Origin: Nocardiopsis endophytica
GTDB lineage: Bacteria; Actinomycetota; Actinomycetes; Streptosporangiales; Streptosporangiaceae
DNA length: 64,000 nt
Assembly: GCF_027706725.1 (NCBI RefSeq)
Contig: NZ_JAQFWQ010000019.1
Span: 19,776 to 83,775 of the forward strand
Reading direction: 5' to 3'
The notes beneath the pieces are model-generated. The model was not told the DNA's origin, ran no database searches, and was given only the letters and a program-made list of their open reading frames with translations. Below are positions 25,758 to 35,086 of the stretch, in pieces; positions within the stretch are counted from its first letter, which is position 1; each line of letters starts with the position of its first letter. The translations under genes and the position numbers were made by a program.

Positions 25758-26188
25758 GGCGGCTCGACGGGCGGCTCAATGGGCGCGGCCAGGGGCGCGT
25801 CCGAGGGGGGAAGAGCGCGGGGCCGCCACGGCTCCGCGAAAAAGTGGCGTATGTCACTCTCGAATCGGGCGTCGATCGGACGTGATCCGGCGTTGAACGT
25901 GTACGCAGGGCGTTCCCTCTCGTCGGGGCGGGGGTGCGGCGGCGGACCGCAAGGGGGTCCCAGATCGGTCCGCAACCCGTCGCGGGGCGTGACCGAGCGC
26001 GCCCGGACCCGGGCCTCCGACCGGCCGGAACCCGTGCGGGCAGGGGCGCACGGGGCCGCCGCGAGCACCGGCCGCGGGCTTTGTCAAGACCTAAAATCCG
26101 GCGCTGACCTGCGTTGACGTAAACGGAATAGGTACGTTAAGTCACGGATTCGTGGTACCCTTGTGGTAGCGGAAGGGGTACTTGTCAC
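25758..26188. other. Intergenic region upstream of carD
   Basis: 431 bp without a convincing gene. A + strand ORF at 25779-26117 has no RBS and a low-complexity Arg/Gly-rich product. The last 100 bp are AT-richer and contain TTGACG at 26114-26119, a possible -35 for carD, but no clear -10 at the right distance. Confidence 0.5.
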
Positions 26189-26671
26189 ATGGCTTTCAAG
26201 GTCGGCGACACCGTTGTCTATCCCCACCATGGGGCTGCTCGTATTGAGGCGATCGAGACCAGGACCATTAAGGGCGAGGAAAGGACCTACCTCGTTCTCC
26301 GGGTCGACAAGGGTGATCTAACGGTACGCGTGCCCGCCGAGAACGCCGAAGAGGTCGGCGTTCGCGACGTGGTGGGCCAGGACGGTCTGGACCGGGTCTT
26401 CGAGGTGCTGCGCGCCCCGCACACCGAGGAGCCCACCAACTGGTCCCGCCGGTACAAGGCGAACGTGGAGAAGCTCGCCTCCGGTGACGTGAACAAGGTC
26501 GCGGAGGTCGTCCGGGACCTGTGGCGGCGCGACAGGGAGCGCGGCCTGTCCGCGGGAGAGAAGCGGATGCTCGCCAAGGCGCGGCAGATTCTGGTGAGCG
26601 AACTCGCCCTCGCGGAAAAGACCAACGAGGACAAGGCCGAGGCCCTTCTCGACGAAGTCCTCACGAACTGA
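26189..26671 (+). CDS. carD: CarD-family transcriptional regulator
   Basis: 160 aa. The N-terminal RNA-polymerase interaction domain is [20 protein letters not shown], and the C-terminal helical DNA-binding domain includes LEKL-like [20 protein letters not shown] and [16 protein letters not shown]. CarD binds the polymerase beta subunit and stabilises open complexes at rRNA and other promoters. Length and both domains are normal. ispF follows 28 bp downstream. Confidence 0.97.
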   Translation: MAFKVGDTVVYPHHGAARIEAIETRTIKGEERTYLVLRVDKGDLTVRVPAENAEEVGVRDVVGQDGLDRVFEVLRAPHTEEPTNWSRRYKANVEKLASGDVNKVAEVVRDLWRRDRERGLSAGEKRMLAKARQILVSELALAEKTNEDKAEALLDEVLTN

Positions 26672-26699
26672 AACGGGTCACAGGGAACGACACGCGTCA

Positions 26700-27182
26700 A
26701 TGGTGAGAATCCCGAGGGTGGGCGTCGGAACCGACGTCCACCCTTTCATGTCCGGAAGAATTCTGTTCCTGGCCGGCCTGGAATGGCCCGGTGAGACGGG
26801 CGTCAGCGGCCATTCCGACGGCGACGTCGCCGCGCACGCGGCCTGCGACGCGCTGTTCTCCGCGTGCGGCCTGGGCGACCTGGGGGCGCAGTTCGGCACG
26901 GCCGACGCGCGCTGGAAGGGCGCCTCGGGGACCGCGCTGCTCGCCGAGGCGGCGGCGCGGGTGCGCGCCGCCGGGTTCGAGATCGGCAACGTGTCGGTCC
27001 AGGTGATCGGGAACCGTCCCCGGTTCGCCCCGCGCCGTGCCGAGGCGGAGAAGGCGCTCTCCGAGGCCGCCGGGGCCCCGGTGTCGGTGTCGGCCACCAC
27101 CACCGACGGCCTGGGGCTGACCGGCCGGGGCGAGGGCATCGCCGCGGTGGCCACGGCCCTGTGCCTGCCGCCGGAGGACTGA
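26700..27182 (+). CDS. ispF: 2-C-methyl-D-erythritol 2,4-cyclodiphosphate synthase
   Basis: 160 aa, MEP isoprenoid pathway. The metal ligands are in GVGTDVHPF (Asp-x-His) and the signature is [36 protein letters not shown] carries the C-terminal family motif. The gene follows carD directly; ispD, which often lies between carD and ispF in actinobacteria, is absent here. Confidence 0.96.
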   Translation: MVRIPRVGVGTDVHPFMSGRILFLAGLEWPGETGVSGHSDGDVAAHAACDALFSACGLGDLGAQFGTADARWKGASGTALLAEAAARVRAAGFEIGNVSVQVIGNRPRFAPRRAEAEKALSEAAGAPVSVSATTTDGLGLTGRGEGIAAVATALCLPPED

Positions 27183-27248
27183 GGAGGCGCGCGGCCCGTG
27201 AGGCGGCCCATGGGGGGCCGCGGGGCGGCGCGGCACGGTGCGATACGC

Positions 27249-27288
27249 GACGAGGGGGCGCCCAGGGGGACCTGGGCGCCCCCTCGTC
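27249..27288. terminator. Strong bidirectional terminator after ispF
   Basis: GACGAGGGGGCGCCCAGG (27249-27266) and CCTGGGCGCCCCCTCGTC (27271-27288) form a perfect 18-bp stem with a GGGA loop, placed between convergent genes. Confidence 0.8.
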
Positions 27289-27383
27289 CGTGTCGGGGGT
27301 CCGCGTCGAGCAGGGGCGTTTCCTGTGGGTGACGGCGGGCGGCGGTATACGGGCGGCGGGTCCGACCGCATTTCGGTCGGTCG

Positions 27384-28892
27384 TCAGGCGTCCTCGGGGG
27401 CGTCCGGCGGCGTGGGGCCGCTGCGGACCCGGCTCGCCGGGGGCTCCTCGGACGGGAAGTCCGCCATCGGTGTGCGGCGGGGCTTGAGCACCATCGGGCG
27501 CTTGGGCATCGGCTCGGCCCCCGGCGGCGTTCCGTACACGCGGGTGTCGGCGTCCGGCGGGGGGACCTCCCCCTCGGCCCCCTCCTCGGCGGGCACGGCG
27601 GCCTCGTCGCTGGTGGGGTCGTCGGCGGGGACGGTGTCCATGAAGCCGTCGTCGAAGCCGTCGTCCCCGGAGGCCTCGGAGGGGAGCGCCCCGGAACCGG
27701 CGGCGCCCCCGAGGGAGGGCGCCTCCTCGGCGGCGCGCTTGATCGGGTTGCCGCTCTCGGGGTCGCGCCGGGGGAGCTCCGGGCGGTCCTCCCCGGCCGT
27801 GTCCCCGTCCCGGTAGTCGGGCAGGGGGCGCAGGGGGACGGTCGGCGAGGTGATGACCGACGACGCGGGGGCGGCGGCCGCGTCCCCGTCCTCGTCCGCT
27901 TCGTCCTCCTCGACGTCGTCCTCATCGGAGTCGGGGGCGGGCACCTCGCGCAGGGCGGCAGGCTCATCCGGCTCCTCCGGCGAGTCCGGCGCCTCCTCCC
28001 GCTCCTCGTCCGCCTCCTCCCCGCGCTCGTCCTCCTCCTGCTCCCGCACGGACGGGCCGGACGCGTGGAGGACGCGCACCGCGGAGACGGGGTCGGTGTC
28101 CTCGTCGTTCGCCGACAGGGCGGTGGACTCGGCCGAGGCGGTCCGGCGCGCGCCCGCGCGCGGCCACAGCAGGGTGGGCTCCGGGGCCCTCTCCTCCTCG
28201 GGCTCCTCAGCGGCCCCGTCCGCCGTCGCGTCGGCGGGCCCGGCCGCAGCGGCCTCCGCCTCCTCCGGACCCTCATCTTCCGGGTCCCGATCGTCGTCGT
28301 CCCGCCCGTCGTCCTCGTCCTCAACGTCCTCATCGCGGGATCCGGCCGGATCCCCGGCGGCGGCCGGGTGCGGGCGGCGCCGGGCCCGGCGGTCGGGCAG
28401 CTCGCCGTTCAGGTATCGCCAGACCCGGATGAACAGGAGGAACGCCACCAGCAGGGCCAGCCACGGCGCCGCGGCGGCCAGCACCACCGCCAGCGCGTCC
28501 GAGGGCCGCTGCTCGCTCGCCGACAGCGCGCTCGCCCCGGCCGCGGCCAGGATGAGCAGCAGGATCAGGCCGTCGACCTGGAGCCGCTGGGGGCGCGGCG
28601 CGGCCCGCAGCAGGAAGCTGGCCCAGAAGGCCAGCAGGAGGAGCAGGGTGAAGACGCCGGGGTACAGGTGCGCGCGGTCCGCGGGCACGTTGCCCTGCAG
28701 GGCGAGCTGGTAGATGCCGCTGTAGGAGAGCACGACGGCGCAGGCGGCGATCAGCAGGACGCCTGCGGCGGTCAGCAGCACGGCGGCGGTGCGCGGGCCG
28801 CGCGGGCCCTGCGGCCCGCCGGTGGGGGCGGGACGGGTCCCGGGGCGCCTCCGCGCCGGAGAGGCAGGGGAAGAGGAGGGTTTCACGGCCAT
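27384..28892 (-). CDS. DUF2637-like membrane protein with long acidic tail
   Basis: 502 aa. Residues about 35-165 hold four membrane helices; [20 protein letters not shown] followed by [20 protein letters not shown] resembles DUF2637 proteins of conjugative and chromosomal actinobacterial loci. Residues about 185-502 are predicted disordered and extremely rich in Asp, Glu, Ala and Pro, probably cytoplasmic. No enzymatic motif. Convergent with ispF, and divergent from cysS across about 160 bp. A membrane-anchored scaffold is a guess. Confidence 0.6.
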   Translation of the reverse strand: MAVKPSSSPASPARRRPGTRPAPTGGPQGPRGPRTAAVLLTAAGVLLIAACAVVLSYSGIYQLALQGNVPADRAHLYPGVFTLLLLLAFWASFLLRAAPRPQRLQVDGLILLLILAAAGASALSASEQRPSDALAVVLAAAAPWLALLVAFLLFIRVWRYLNGELPDRRARRRPHPAAAGDPAGSRDEDVEDEDDGRDDDDRDPEDEGPEEAEAAAAGPADATADGAAEEPEEERAPEPTLLWPRAGARRTASAESTALSANDEDTDPVSAVRVLHASGPSVREQEEDERGEEADEEREEAPDSPEEPDEPAALREVPAPDSDEDDVEEDEADEDGDAAAAPASSVITSPTVPLRPLPDYRDGDTAGEDRPELPRRDPESGNPIKRAAEEAPSLGGAAGSGALPSEASGDDGFDDGFMDTVPADDPTSDEAAVPAEEGAEGEVPPPDADTRVYGTPPGAEPMPKRPMVLKPRRTPMADFPSEEPPASRVRSGPTPPDAPEDA

Positions 28893-29051
28893 CGTGGGCA
28901 GAGACTAGCCCAGCGGCGGCGGCGAACACGAGGATCCGCCCGAAAGTGGCCGGAAGGCCCGGCGCGTCGGGAATCGGGTGATCCTCGCGGGGCGGGGCAG
29001 GATGCTGCCAGGGGCCCCGCGCGAAGGCGCGGAGCGGCTACCCTTGGGACC

Positions 29052-30455
29052 GTGAGTCTGCGCTTCTATGACACCCGAGCCCGGCAGGTCCGCGAATTCA
29101 CCCCCCTGCACGAGGGGTGTGCCTCGCTGTACCTGTGCGGTGCCACGGTGCAGGCGCCTCCGCACATCGGGCACATCCGCTCGGGGGTCAACTTCGACGT
29201 CCTCCGCCGGTGGATGGCCTACCGCGGGTACAGCGTCACGCTGTGCCGCAACGTCACCGACATCGACGACAAGATCCTGCGCGTCGCCGCCGACCAGGGC
29301 GTCCAGTGGTGGGCCGTCAGCGACCGCAACCAGCGGGCCTTCACCGCCGCCTACGACGCGCTGGGCTGCCTGCCCCCAACGGTCGAGCCGCGCGCGACCG
29401 GCCACGTGCCGGAGATGATCACGCTGATGCGGCGCCTGATCGACCGCGGCCACGCCTACGCGGCCGAGGACGGCTCCGGCGACGTCTACTTCGACGTGAT
29501 GTCCTACCCCGAGTACGGGGCCCTGTCGGGGCAGCGCGTCGACCACATGCTCGGCGCCGGGGACACCGACTCGGAGTCGGCCAAGCGCGACCCGCGCGAC
29601 TTCGCCCTGTGGAAGGGCGCCAAGCCGGGCGAGCCGAGCTGGGAGACCCCGTGGGGGAGCGGGCGCCCCGGGTGGCACCTGGAGTGCTCGGCGATGTCCA
29701 CCAAGTACCTGGGGGCCGAGTTCGACGTCCACGGCGGCGGACTGGACCTGGTCTTCCCGCACCACGAGAACGAGCTGGCCCAGTCCCGGGCGGCGGGCGA
29801 CGGCTTCGCCCGCTACTGGATGCACAACGGGCTGCTCACCATCGGCGGCGAGAAGATGGCCAAGTCGCTGGGGAACTCGCTGCTGATCAGCGAGATGGTG
29901 CGCCGCGTCCGCCCGGTGGAGCTGCGCTACTACCTGGCGCAGGCGCACTACCGCTCGGTGCTGGACTACTCCGAGGAGGCCCTGGGCGAGGCGGCCGCCG
30001 CCTACCAGAGGGTGGAGGGGTTCCTCACCCGCGCCGGGGAGCTGGTCGGCCCGGTGGAGCCCGCCGCGCGGGTGCCCGACGCCTTCGCCTCGGCGCTCGA
30101 CGACGACCTGGGCACCGCCCAGGCGCTCGCGGTCGTGCACGGGCACGTGCGGGAGGGCAACAGCGCCCTGGGCGACGGGCGCAAGGAGCGCGCCGCCGAG
30201 CTGGCCGCCGAGCTGCGCGCGATGCTCGGGGTGCTGGGCCTGGACCCGGCCTCGGAGCAGTGGGCCTCCGGCGAGGGCCAGGGGCTGCGCGAGGTCGTGG
30301 ACGCCCTGGTGTCGGTGGCGCTGGAGCAGCGGCAGGCGGCGCGGCAGCGCAAGGACTACGCGGCGGCCGACGCCATCCGGGACCGGCTCGCCGAGGCGGG
30401 CGTCGCGGTGGAGGACACCCCGCAGGGGCCGCGCTGGGAGCTGCGCCGCGGCTGA
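29052..30455 (+). CDS. cysS: Cysteinyl-tRNA synthetase
   Basis: 467 aa class I synthetase. The HIGH motif is [11 protein letters not shown] and KMSKS is [10 protein letters not shown]. Zinc ligands include Cys in LYLCGATVQ, Cys in WHLECSAMS and His/Glu in FPHHENE. The N-terminus with CGATVQ rather than CGITPYD separates it from the paralog MshC, important because this genome makes mycothiol. GTG 29052 starts [16 protein letters not shown]. rlmB follows 126 bp downstream. Confidence 0.95.
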   Translation: MSLRFYDTRARQVREFTPLHEGCASLYLCGATVQAPPHIGHIRSGVNFDVLRRWMAYRGYSVTLCRNVTDIDDKILRVAADQGVQWWAVSDRNQRAFTAAYDALGCLPPTVEPRATGHVPEMITLMRRLIDRGHAYAAEDGSGDVYFDVMSYPEYGALSGQRVDHMLGAGDTDSESAKRDPRDFALWKGAKPGEPSWETPWGSGRPGWHLECSAMSTKYLGAEFDVHGGGLDLVFPHHENELAQSRAAGDGFARYWMHNGLLTIGGEKMAKSLGNSLLISEMVRRVRPVELRYYLAQAHYRSVLDYSEEALGEAAAAYQRVEGFLTRAGELVGPVEPAARVPDAFASALDDDLGTAQALAVVHGHVREGNSALGDGRKERAAELAAELRAMLGVLGLDPASEQWASGEGQGLREVVDALVSVALEQRQAARQRKDYAAADAIRDRLAEAGVAVEDTPQGPRWELRRG

Positions 30456-30581
30456 CCGCGGGCGGGCGGGGCACCCGCCCGGAGCGCCTATCATCACAGG
30501 TCGGACAGGTCGGCAGGGGTCCGCGCCCCGGAGCGGCCGCGCGCGAGCACACCCGGAATCGAGCAGGGGAGACGGTCCACC

Positions 30582-31553
30582 ATGCCGGCGAAGAAGAACA
30601 AGAAGGGCCCGACCAAGGGCAGCGGCGGCAAGAACCGGCGCTCGCTGGAGGGCAAGAAGACGACCCTGCCCAAGGAGGAGCGGCACTGGTACCCGGGGAA
30701 GAAGCCCCGCGGCGCCAAGGGCGCGCCCTCCGGCGGGGCGCACGCGGCCCAGGGCGGGCGGCCGGAGGCGGGCGAAGCGCCGCGCCAGGCGCCCGGCGGC
30801 GAGCTGCTGATCGGCCGCAACCCGGTGGTGGAGGCGCTGCGGGCGGGGATGCCCGCGGTGCGCCTGTTCATCGCCAACAGCCTGGATCCGGACGCCCGGG
30901 TGAACGAGGCGTCCCGGCTGGCGGGGGACCGCGGCCTGGAGATCAGCGAGGTCACCCGGGGCGAGCTGGACCGGCGCTGCGACAGCAACGGCCTGCCCGG
31001 CGCCGCGCACCAGGGGATCGCGCTGCAGGTGCGCCCGTACCGGTACTCCGCGCCCGAGGACCTGTCGGAGGCCGCCCGGGCGGCGGGTCAGGCGCCGCTG
31101 ATCGTGGCGCTGGACGGGGTGACCGACCCGCACAACCTGGGGGCGATCGCCCGCTCGGCGGCGGCGTTCGGCGCGCACGGGCTGCTCGTGCAGGAGCGCA
31201 GGGCGGCGGGCGTGACGATGGCGGCGTGGAAGACGTCGGCGGGAACGCTGGCGAAGCTGCCGGTGGCCCAGGCGGTGAACCTGACCCGGGCGCTGGAGGG
31301 GTACAAGCGCGAGGGCCTGTTCGTCGTGGGCCTGGACGCCGGCGGCGACACCCGCCTGGACGCGATCACCCTGGCGGAGGACCCGCTGGTGGTCGTGGTC
31401 GGCTCCGAGGGCAAGGGCCTGTCCCGCCTGGTGCGCGAGGCCTGTGACACGGTCGCGGGCATCCCGATCACGGGTGCGGAGTCGCTGAACGCGTCCGTGG
31501 CCGCCGGGGTGGCGCTGTACGAGGTGGCCCGCCGCAGGACGCCCGGGCAGTAG
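30582..31553 (+). CDS. rlmB: 23S rRNA (guanosine-2'-O-)-methyltransferase RlmB-type (SpoU/TrmH)
   Basis: 323 aa. A Lys/Gly-rich disordered extension (about 1-70) precedes the substrate-binding domain GELLIGRNPVVEALRAG and the SPOUT domain. Motif 1 is DPHNLGAIARSAAAFG, motif 2 VVVVGSEGKGLSRLV, motif 3 IPITGAESLNASVAAGVALY. It methylates a ribose in 23S rRNA (G2251 in E. coli). cysS-rlmB-tRNA-Thr is a common actinobacterial order. Confidence 0.93.
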   Translation: MPAKKNKKGPTKGSGGKNRRSLEGKKTTLPKEERHWYPGKKPRGAKGAPSGGAHAAQGGRPEAGEAPRQAPGGELLIGRNPVVEALRAGMPAVRLFIANSLDPDARVNEASRLAGDRGLEISEVTRGELDRRCDSNGLPGAAHQGIALQVRPYRYSAPEDLSEAARAAGQAPLIVALDGVTDPHNLGAIARSAAAFGAHGLLVQERRAAGVTMAAWKTSAGTLAKLPVAQAVNLTRALEGYKREGLFVVGLDAGGDTRLDAITLAEDPLVVVVGSEGKGLSRLVREACDTVAGIPITGAESLNASVAAGVALYEVARRRTPGQ

Positions 31554-31606
31554 GCGCGAACCGGTACCATTCGACTGGGTGTCGGCGGCACGTCCGCCGC
31601 ACACCG

Positions 31607-31679
31607 GCCGGCGTAGCTCAATCGGCAGAGCAATCGCCTTGTAAGCGATAGGTTAGGGGTTCGATTCCCCTCGCCGGCT
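31607..31679 (+). tRNA. tRNA-Thr (anticodon TGT)
   Basis: A full cloverleaf. The acceptor GCCGGCG pairs with CGCCGGC, discriminator T. D-arm GCTC/GAGC, anticodon stem ATCGC/GCGAT with loop CTTGTAA giving anticodon TGT, and T-arm AGGGG-TTCGATT-CCCCT. CCA is not encoded. Its 3' part (from 31635) is duplicated at 35774-35821, so the gene is the integration site of a mobile element and has been kept intact by it. Confidence 0.97.
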
Positions 31680-31682
31680 CTT
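31635..31682 (+). repeat. attL direct repeat (tRNA-Thr 3' end)
   Basis: 48 bp from the anticodon stem through the discriminator base plus three flanking nucleotides, identical to 35774-35821. It begins CGCCTTGTAAGCGATAGG and ends GCCGGCTCTT. Confidence 0.95.
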
Positions 31683-31757
31683 GGCATGGTTGACCTGGGA
31701 AGACGCTCTGGTGACAGACGGAATCCGTTGACTGGAGTGCTGCCAGAGGTATCGCCT

Positions 31758-32744
31758 ATGCCGTCTCAGAGAGTCCGCAGGGGCCCGCGTCGTCTCGACG
31801 CGGGCCCGCTGACACCCTTCATCGACTCGTTCACCCTGGAACTCCGTGCTCGCGGCCTTGCGGGCCGCACGGTCACGATGTACCGCGAAGCGGTGGCGTG
31901 GCTGGCCGGAGAGCACCTGACCACCGGTGGGCACCCCAACGAGATCGACCGCACCCATGGATCGGGAGAGCAAGCGTTCACCTTCCCTGCGGTCACCGAC
32001 TGGGCGGACATCGAGCGTGAGCACGTTCAGAGCTGGATCACCCGCCTGCGGGATCGCGGCCATGGGGACGCCTACGTCAACAACCAGTTCCGCTGCCTGC
32101 GCCAGTTCTTCATCTGGTTGGAGGACGAGGAAGGCGTACGCAATCCGCTCGCAGCGATGAAGCCGCCGCGCGTCACGGAGAAGCCCGTCCCGGTATTCAG
32201 CGAAGACGAGATCGGGCGACTGTTCGCGGCCGTGCGCGGGGGCGACCTGTGGTCTCGGCGTGACGCGGCCATCATGTTCGTGCTGCGGGACACGGGCGTG
32301 CGCCTGATGGAGCTGAGCGCGCTCACCGTCGATGACGTGGACTTCCTGGATCGGGAGGCGACGGTGACGGGCAAGGGCGGACGCGAGCGCACCGTGAAGT
32401 ACACCTACGAGGCGGCGCGGGCGCTGGACAGGTACATGCGCTCCCGTGCGAAGCACCGCCACGGTTCGCTTCCCCCGCTGTGGATCGGCCCCAAAGGAGC
32501 CTTGACCGCATCCGGCATCTATCAGGCCGTAGAGCGCCGGGCAGCGGAGGCGCACGTGTCCGGCGTGCACCCGCACCGGTTCCGGCACCACTTCAGCCAT
32601 ACATGGCTTGACAGGGGAGGGGCGGAAGGCGACCTGATGGAGCTGAACGGGTGGACGTCGCCGCAGATGCTCCGCCGCTACGGTCGCTCAGCCGCCTCCG
32701 CCCGGGCGCGGCGCGGGTACGACCGCATCATGGGCGACGCCTGA
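31758..32744 (+). CDS. Tyrosine-family site-specific integrase
   Basis: 328 aa. An N-terminal SAM-like core-binding domain (about 18-125) precedes the catalytic domain. Visible catalytic residues are Arg in RDTGVRLMELSAL, His-x-x-Arg in VHPHRFRHHFSHTW and the Tyr nucleophile in MLRRYGRSA, so it appears active. ATG 31758 lies 8 nt after AGAGG (31745-31749); an earlier in-frame ATG at 31686 abuts the repeat and lacks an RBS. It starts 76 bp from the boundary repeat and should recombine the tRNA-Thr site. Confidence 0.92.
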   Translation: MPSQRVRRGPRRLDAGPLTPFIDSFTLELRARGLAGRTVTMYREAVAWLAGEHLTTGGHPNEIDRTHGSGEQAFTFPAVTDWADIEREHVQSWITRLRDRGHGDAYVNNQFRCLRQFFIWLEDEEGVRNPLAAMKPPRVTEKPVPVFSEDEIGRLFAAVRGGDLWSRRDAAIMFVLRDTGVRLMELSALTVDDVDFLDREATVTGKGGRERTVKYTYEAARALDRYMRSRAKHRHGSLPPLWIGPKGALTASGIYQAVERRAAEAHVSGVHPHRFRHHFSHTWLDRGGAEGDLMELNGWTSPQMLRRYGRSAASARARRGYDRIMGDA

Positions 32745-32756
32745 TCACGGGATGGA

Positions 32757-32784
32757 GCGGCCCCGGCTCCAGAGCCGGGGCCGC
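32757..32784. terminator. Hairpin terminator after the integrase
   Basis: GCGGCCCCGGCTC (32757-32769) pairs with GAGCCGGGGCCGC (32772-32784), a 13-bp perfect stem between the integrase and a convergent small gene. Confidence 0.75.
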
Positions 32785-32788
32785 CCCA

Positions 32789-33082
32789 TCATTCCGCGTC
32801 GTCATTGGAAGACGGTGCGCGTCGGCGGCGGGACCGTGTGTCGGCGGAGGCGCGGGCCAGACGGAGCATATACGCCCGGTGCGCGGCCTCTCCGGCCTTG
32901 CGGCGCTGCTCCTCACCGGTGATCGCCGGGTCCACGCGGGCGATCCAGTAGTCGACCGACCCCGGGGACGCGGCGCGGGCACGACGGGTGCGTGCGGCGC
33001 GGTCGGCGGTCCGGGCCCAGGATTCGAGGGCGCCGATGCGCCCTTGGAGGGAACGGCGGGGGTCTTGCGAAGAGTCGTCCAA
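32789..33082 (-). CDS. Small hypothetical protein of the integrative element
   Basis: 97 aa with a TTG start preceded by GGAGG. A helical, Arg-rich sequence includes SVDYWIARVDPAITGEEQRR and AAHRAYMLRLARASADTR. Small proteins of this look are seen next to integrases in actinobacterial elements, but I cannot assign a function. The basic charge and helical content allow a DNA-binding or excisionase-like role, which is speculation. Confidence 0.55.
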   Translation of the reverse strand: MDDSSQDPRRSLQGRIGALESWARTADRAARTRRARAASPGSVDYWIARVDPAITGEEQRRKAGEAAHRAYMLRLARASADTRSRRRRAPSSNDDAE

Positions 33083-33498
33083 AGGGCCTCCCGATGAGGG
33101 GACCTGAAGAGGGGCATGGTCAGCGGCATGGTGGGCCTGGGAAGGCTCTGTGCAAGCGACATTAAGCAGAACCGACGAGGATTCCTAGGGCACCGATCTC
33201 GGTGTATCAGCTGGTCATGCGCCTATGGCCGCTGAATTTGAGGGGGCCGCCCTAGATGTCGGGCGGTTCATGGACGGAGGTGCTCACCCTCGGACATGGG
33301 CGGACGCGTGCGCATGGGGGTGCCGCTCAAGGTGGCCGCCGCAGTGACAGCGGGGGCGCCTACCGGGCTGATCGCCGCGACGACGGGATGCGCACGCGCG
33401 GTGGAACGGGACATGAGGCCACCGAATTTTCTTTGGTGTGTTCAGTCCCCGATGTCGCATACGGAAGCATGCTTCCCGGAGCGGGCGCACCGTCCCCG
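33083..33498. other. Gap inside the integrative element
   Basis: 416 bp with no ORF I can support. Candidate ORFs at 33296-33502 (+) and 33284-33490 (-) lack an RBS and a plausible product. Base composition is lower in GC than the flanking chromosome. Confidence 0.4.
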
Positions 33499-33783
33499 CT
33501 AGATGGGCGGGGTGTCGTCCAGGTACACGCCGTCCGCCAACTTACGCAATCGTTCCGCGAACAGGGGCGCTTGGAGCATGGACGGTCCACCGGCCCGCTT
33601 CGGAGGGTCTTCGAGGTCACGGACGAAATCGTCCAAGATCGGTTGCACGATGGTCGGAGCATGATCGGCGCCGTGGTCCAGGGCCGTGGCGATCCACAGG
33701 TTCTCCGTGCGGCGGATACGCCAGCGCTCGCCGTAGCGGCTTCGAACGAGTTCGAGCACCAGGTCTCGCTTCGCCTTGTTCAT
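33499..33783 (-). CDS. Small hypothetical protein, divergent from the XRE gene
   Basis: 94 aa. ATG 33783 lies 5 nt after GAGGAG. The N-terminal half (NKAKRDLVLELVRSRYGERW, then RIRRTENLWIATALD) looks like a small alpha-beta fold; the C-terminal half is helical. It is divergent from the XRE/DUF5753 gene across a 275-bp AT-richer gap, a position often taken by short conserved hypothetical genes beside these regulators. Function unknown. Confidence 0.6.
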   Translation of the reverse strand: MNKAKRDLVLELVRSRYGERWRIRRTENLWIATALDHGADHAPTIVQPILDDFVRDLEDPPKRAGGPSMLQAPLFAERLRKLADGVYLDDTPPI

Positions 33784-34058
33784 CACAGCTCCTCGGCCGG
33801 TCGCGTGATGTTGCGGAGCATGCGGATGTAGGGACGTACACGTGCTGCCTTGAAGTGCGGTGACGGGCTACGGCGCTTCATGCCATCAGCTCCCCGGCGC
33901 TGGAGTCCATGCCCTCGGACCGCTGGGGTGAGGGCCCTGTGGTGTGTGGTCATGACGCTGTCACTACAGGCTGGTCAATTCCATGAATCCAGGTCAGGTG
34001 CATTAAGGTCTTCTAGGTCTGTTGCAAGTTGTTGCTGTCGAGTGCTTTGCTTGTTGCC

Positions 34059-34973
34059 ATGGGACCGAAGAAGTCGACGGAAAGTCCCGCATTGCGCAAG
34101 TTCGGGCGGGAACTCGCCCGCATGCGAACACTGGCCGACCTGTCCCAGGAGGCTGTAGGCAGGGCCCTGAATCTTCGCGGGGCGACGATCGGGCACTATG
34201 AGCGTGCCTTGCGGACCCCCAGCAAGGGCATCGTGGCCAAGTTGGACGAGGTCCTGGAGGCGAACGGGTCCTTGCTGGCCCTGTGGCCGGAGGTGAGCCG
34301 GGCGAACTACCCCGAGTACGCGGGGGAGGCCGTCGAGTCCGAGCCGGTCGCCACCCTCATCAGGGACTATCAGCCCCTGCTCATCCCCGGGCTTCTGCAA
34401 ACGGAGCCGTACGCGCGAGCCACCTTGCGGGCTGGGAACGCCCTGGCCACCGAGGACGAGATCACGAGGCTCGTGAACGCGCGCATGGAGCGCCAGCGCG
34501 TGATCACCGAGTCGGATTCGCCGGTAATGTGGGTGATCCTCGATGAGGGAGCCGTCAGACGTCGAAGCGATGACCCCGGTGTGATGTACGGCCAGCTCGG
34601 ACATCTCATCGAGCTTGTCCTGAGCAAGCGGGTGCGCATCCAGATCGTCCCCGCCGACACCACCCTCGATGATCACCCCGGGCTGTCCGGGCCCTTCACC
34701 TTGATGTCCTTCCGGGACAAGCCTGATGTGGCCTATGTCGAGGGCGTCGGGACCGGCGGCACGATCGTCGAGGCGGAGGCGGTCGAAGCCGTCTCCCTCA
34801 TTTTCGGTGGTCTGCAAAGTGCGGCGCTGTCACCGACAGGGACGGCAGCCTTCCTGGAGAGACTCAGAGGAGAGTTCGATGGAACTCGACTGGCACACGT
34901 CCAGCTACACGAACCAGCAGGGCGGGACCTGCGTCGAGGTGGCGGAGACCCCTCAGGAGGTCCTCGTCCGTGA
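34059..34973 (+). CDS. XRE-family regulator with DUF5753 (WhiJ-like)
   Basis: 304 aa. An N-terminal helix-turn-helix, LADLSQEAVGRALNLRGATI (about 26-45), is followed by a DUF5753 domain with IRDYQPLLIPGLLQTEPYARA (the diagnostic LIPGLLQTxxYAR block). ATG 34059 begins MGPKKSTESPALR; an in-frame ATG at 34029 is in AT-rich leader sequence. Paired with the DUF397 gene, whose start lies 95 nt inside this ORF, an unusually deep overlap for such pairs. Pairs of this kind regulate development or resemble antitoxin-like modules; the target is unknown. Confidence 0.88.
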   Translation: MGPKKSTESPALRKFGRELARMRTLADLSQEAVGRALNLRGATIGHYERALRTPSKGIVAKLDEVLEANGSLLALWPEVSRANYPEYAGEAVESEPVATLIRDYQPLLIPGLLQTEPYARATLRAGNALATEDEITRLVNARMERQRVITESDSPVMWVILDEGAVRRRSDDPGVMYGQLGHLIELVLSKRVRIQIVPADTTLDDHPGLSGPFTLMSFRDKPDVAYVEGVGTGGTIVEAEAVEAVSLIFGGLQSAALSPTGTAAFLERLRGEFDGTRLAHVQLHEPAGRDLRRGGGDPSGGPRP

Positions 34974-35061
34974 CACCGAGAACCGTGCCCTGGGACACCT
35001 CTGGTTCGACCATGGCGGATGGACGACGTTCCTCGCCGACCTGAAGAAGGGCACCTTCTAG
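34879..35061 (+). CDS. DUF397 domain protein
   Basis: 60 aa. The whole protein is a DUF397 domain: ELDWHTSSYTNQQGGTCVEV with the W-x-x-S-S-Y and G-x-C-V-E-V signature, then VLVRDTENRALGHLWF. ATG 34879 lies inside the 3' end of the XRE gene in another frame; AGAGGAGAG just upstream is a good RBS. Typical partner of XRE/DUF5753 regulators. Confidence 0.85.
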   Translation: MELDWHTSSYTNQQGGTCVEVAETPQEVLVRDTENRALGHLWFDHGGWTTFLADLKKGTF

Positions 35062-35086
35062 AGCGAGCGCCGGGAGGGGAACCGGG

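Noticed and set aside
25779..26117. 112-aa ORF between phoU and carD
   Set aside because: No RBS, Arg/Gly-rich product without a fold signature; typical open frame of GC-rich DNA.
29052..30455. MshC (mycothiol ligase) instead of CysS
   Set aside because: The first active-site block is [20 protein letters not shown], the CysS form, and not the CGITPYD form of MshC.
33256..33831. 191-aa + strand ORF in the integrative element
   Set aside because: Antisense to a better-supported 94-aa gene with an RBS, and no recognisable product.
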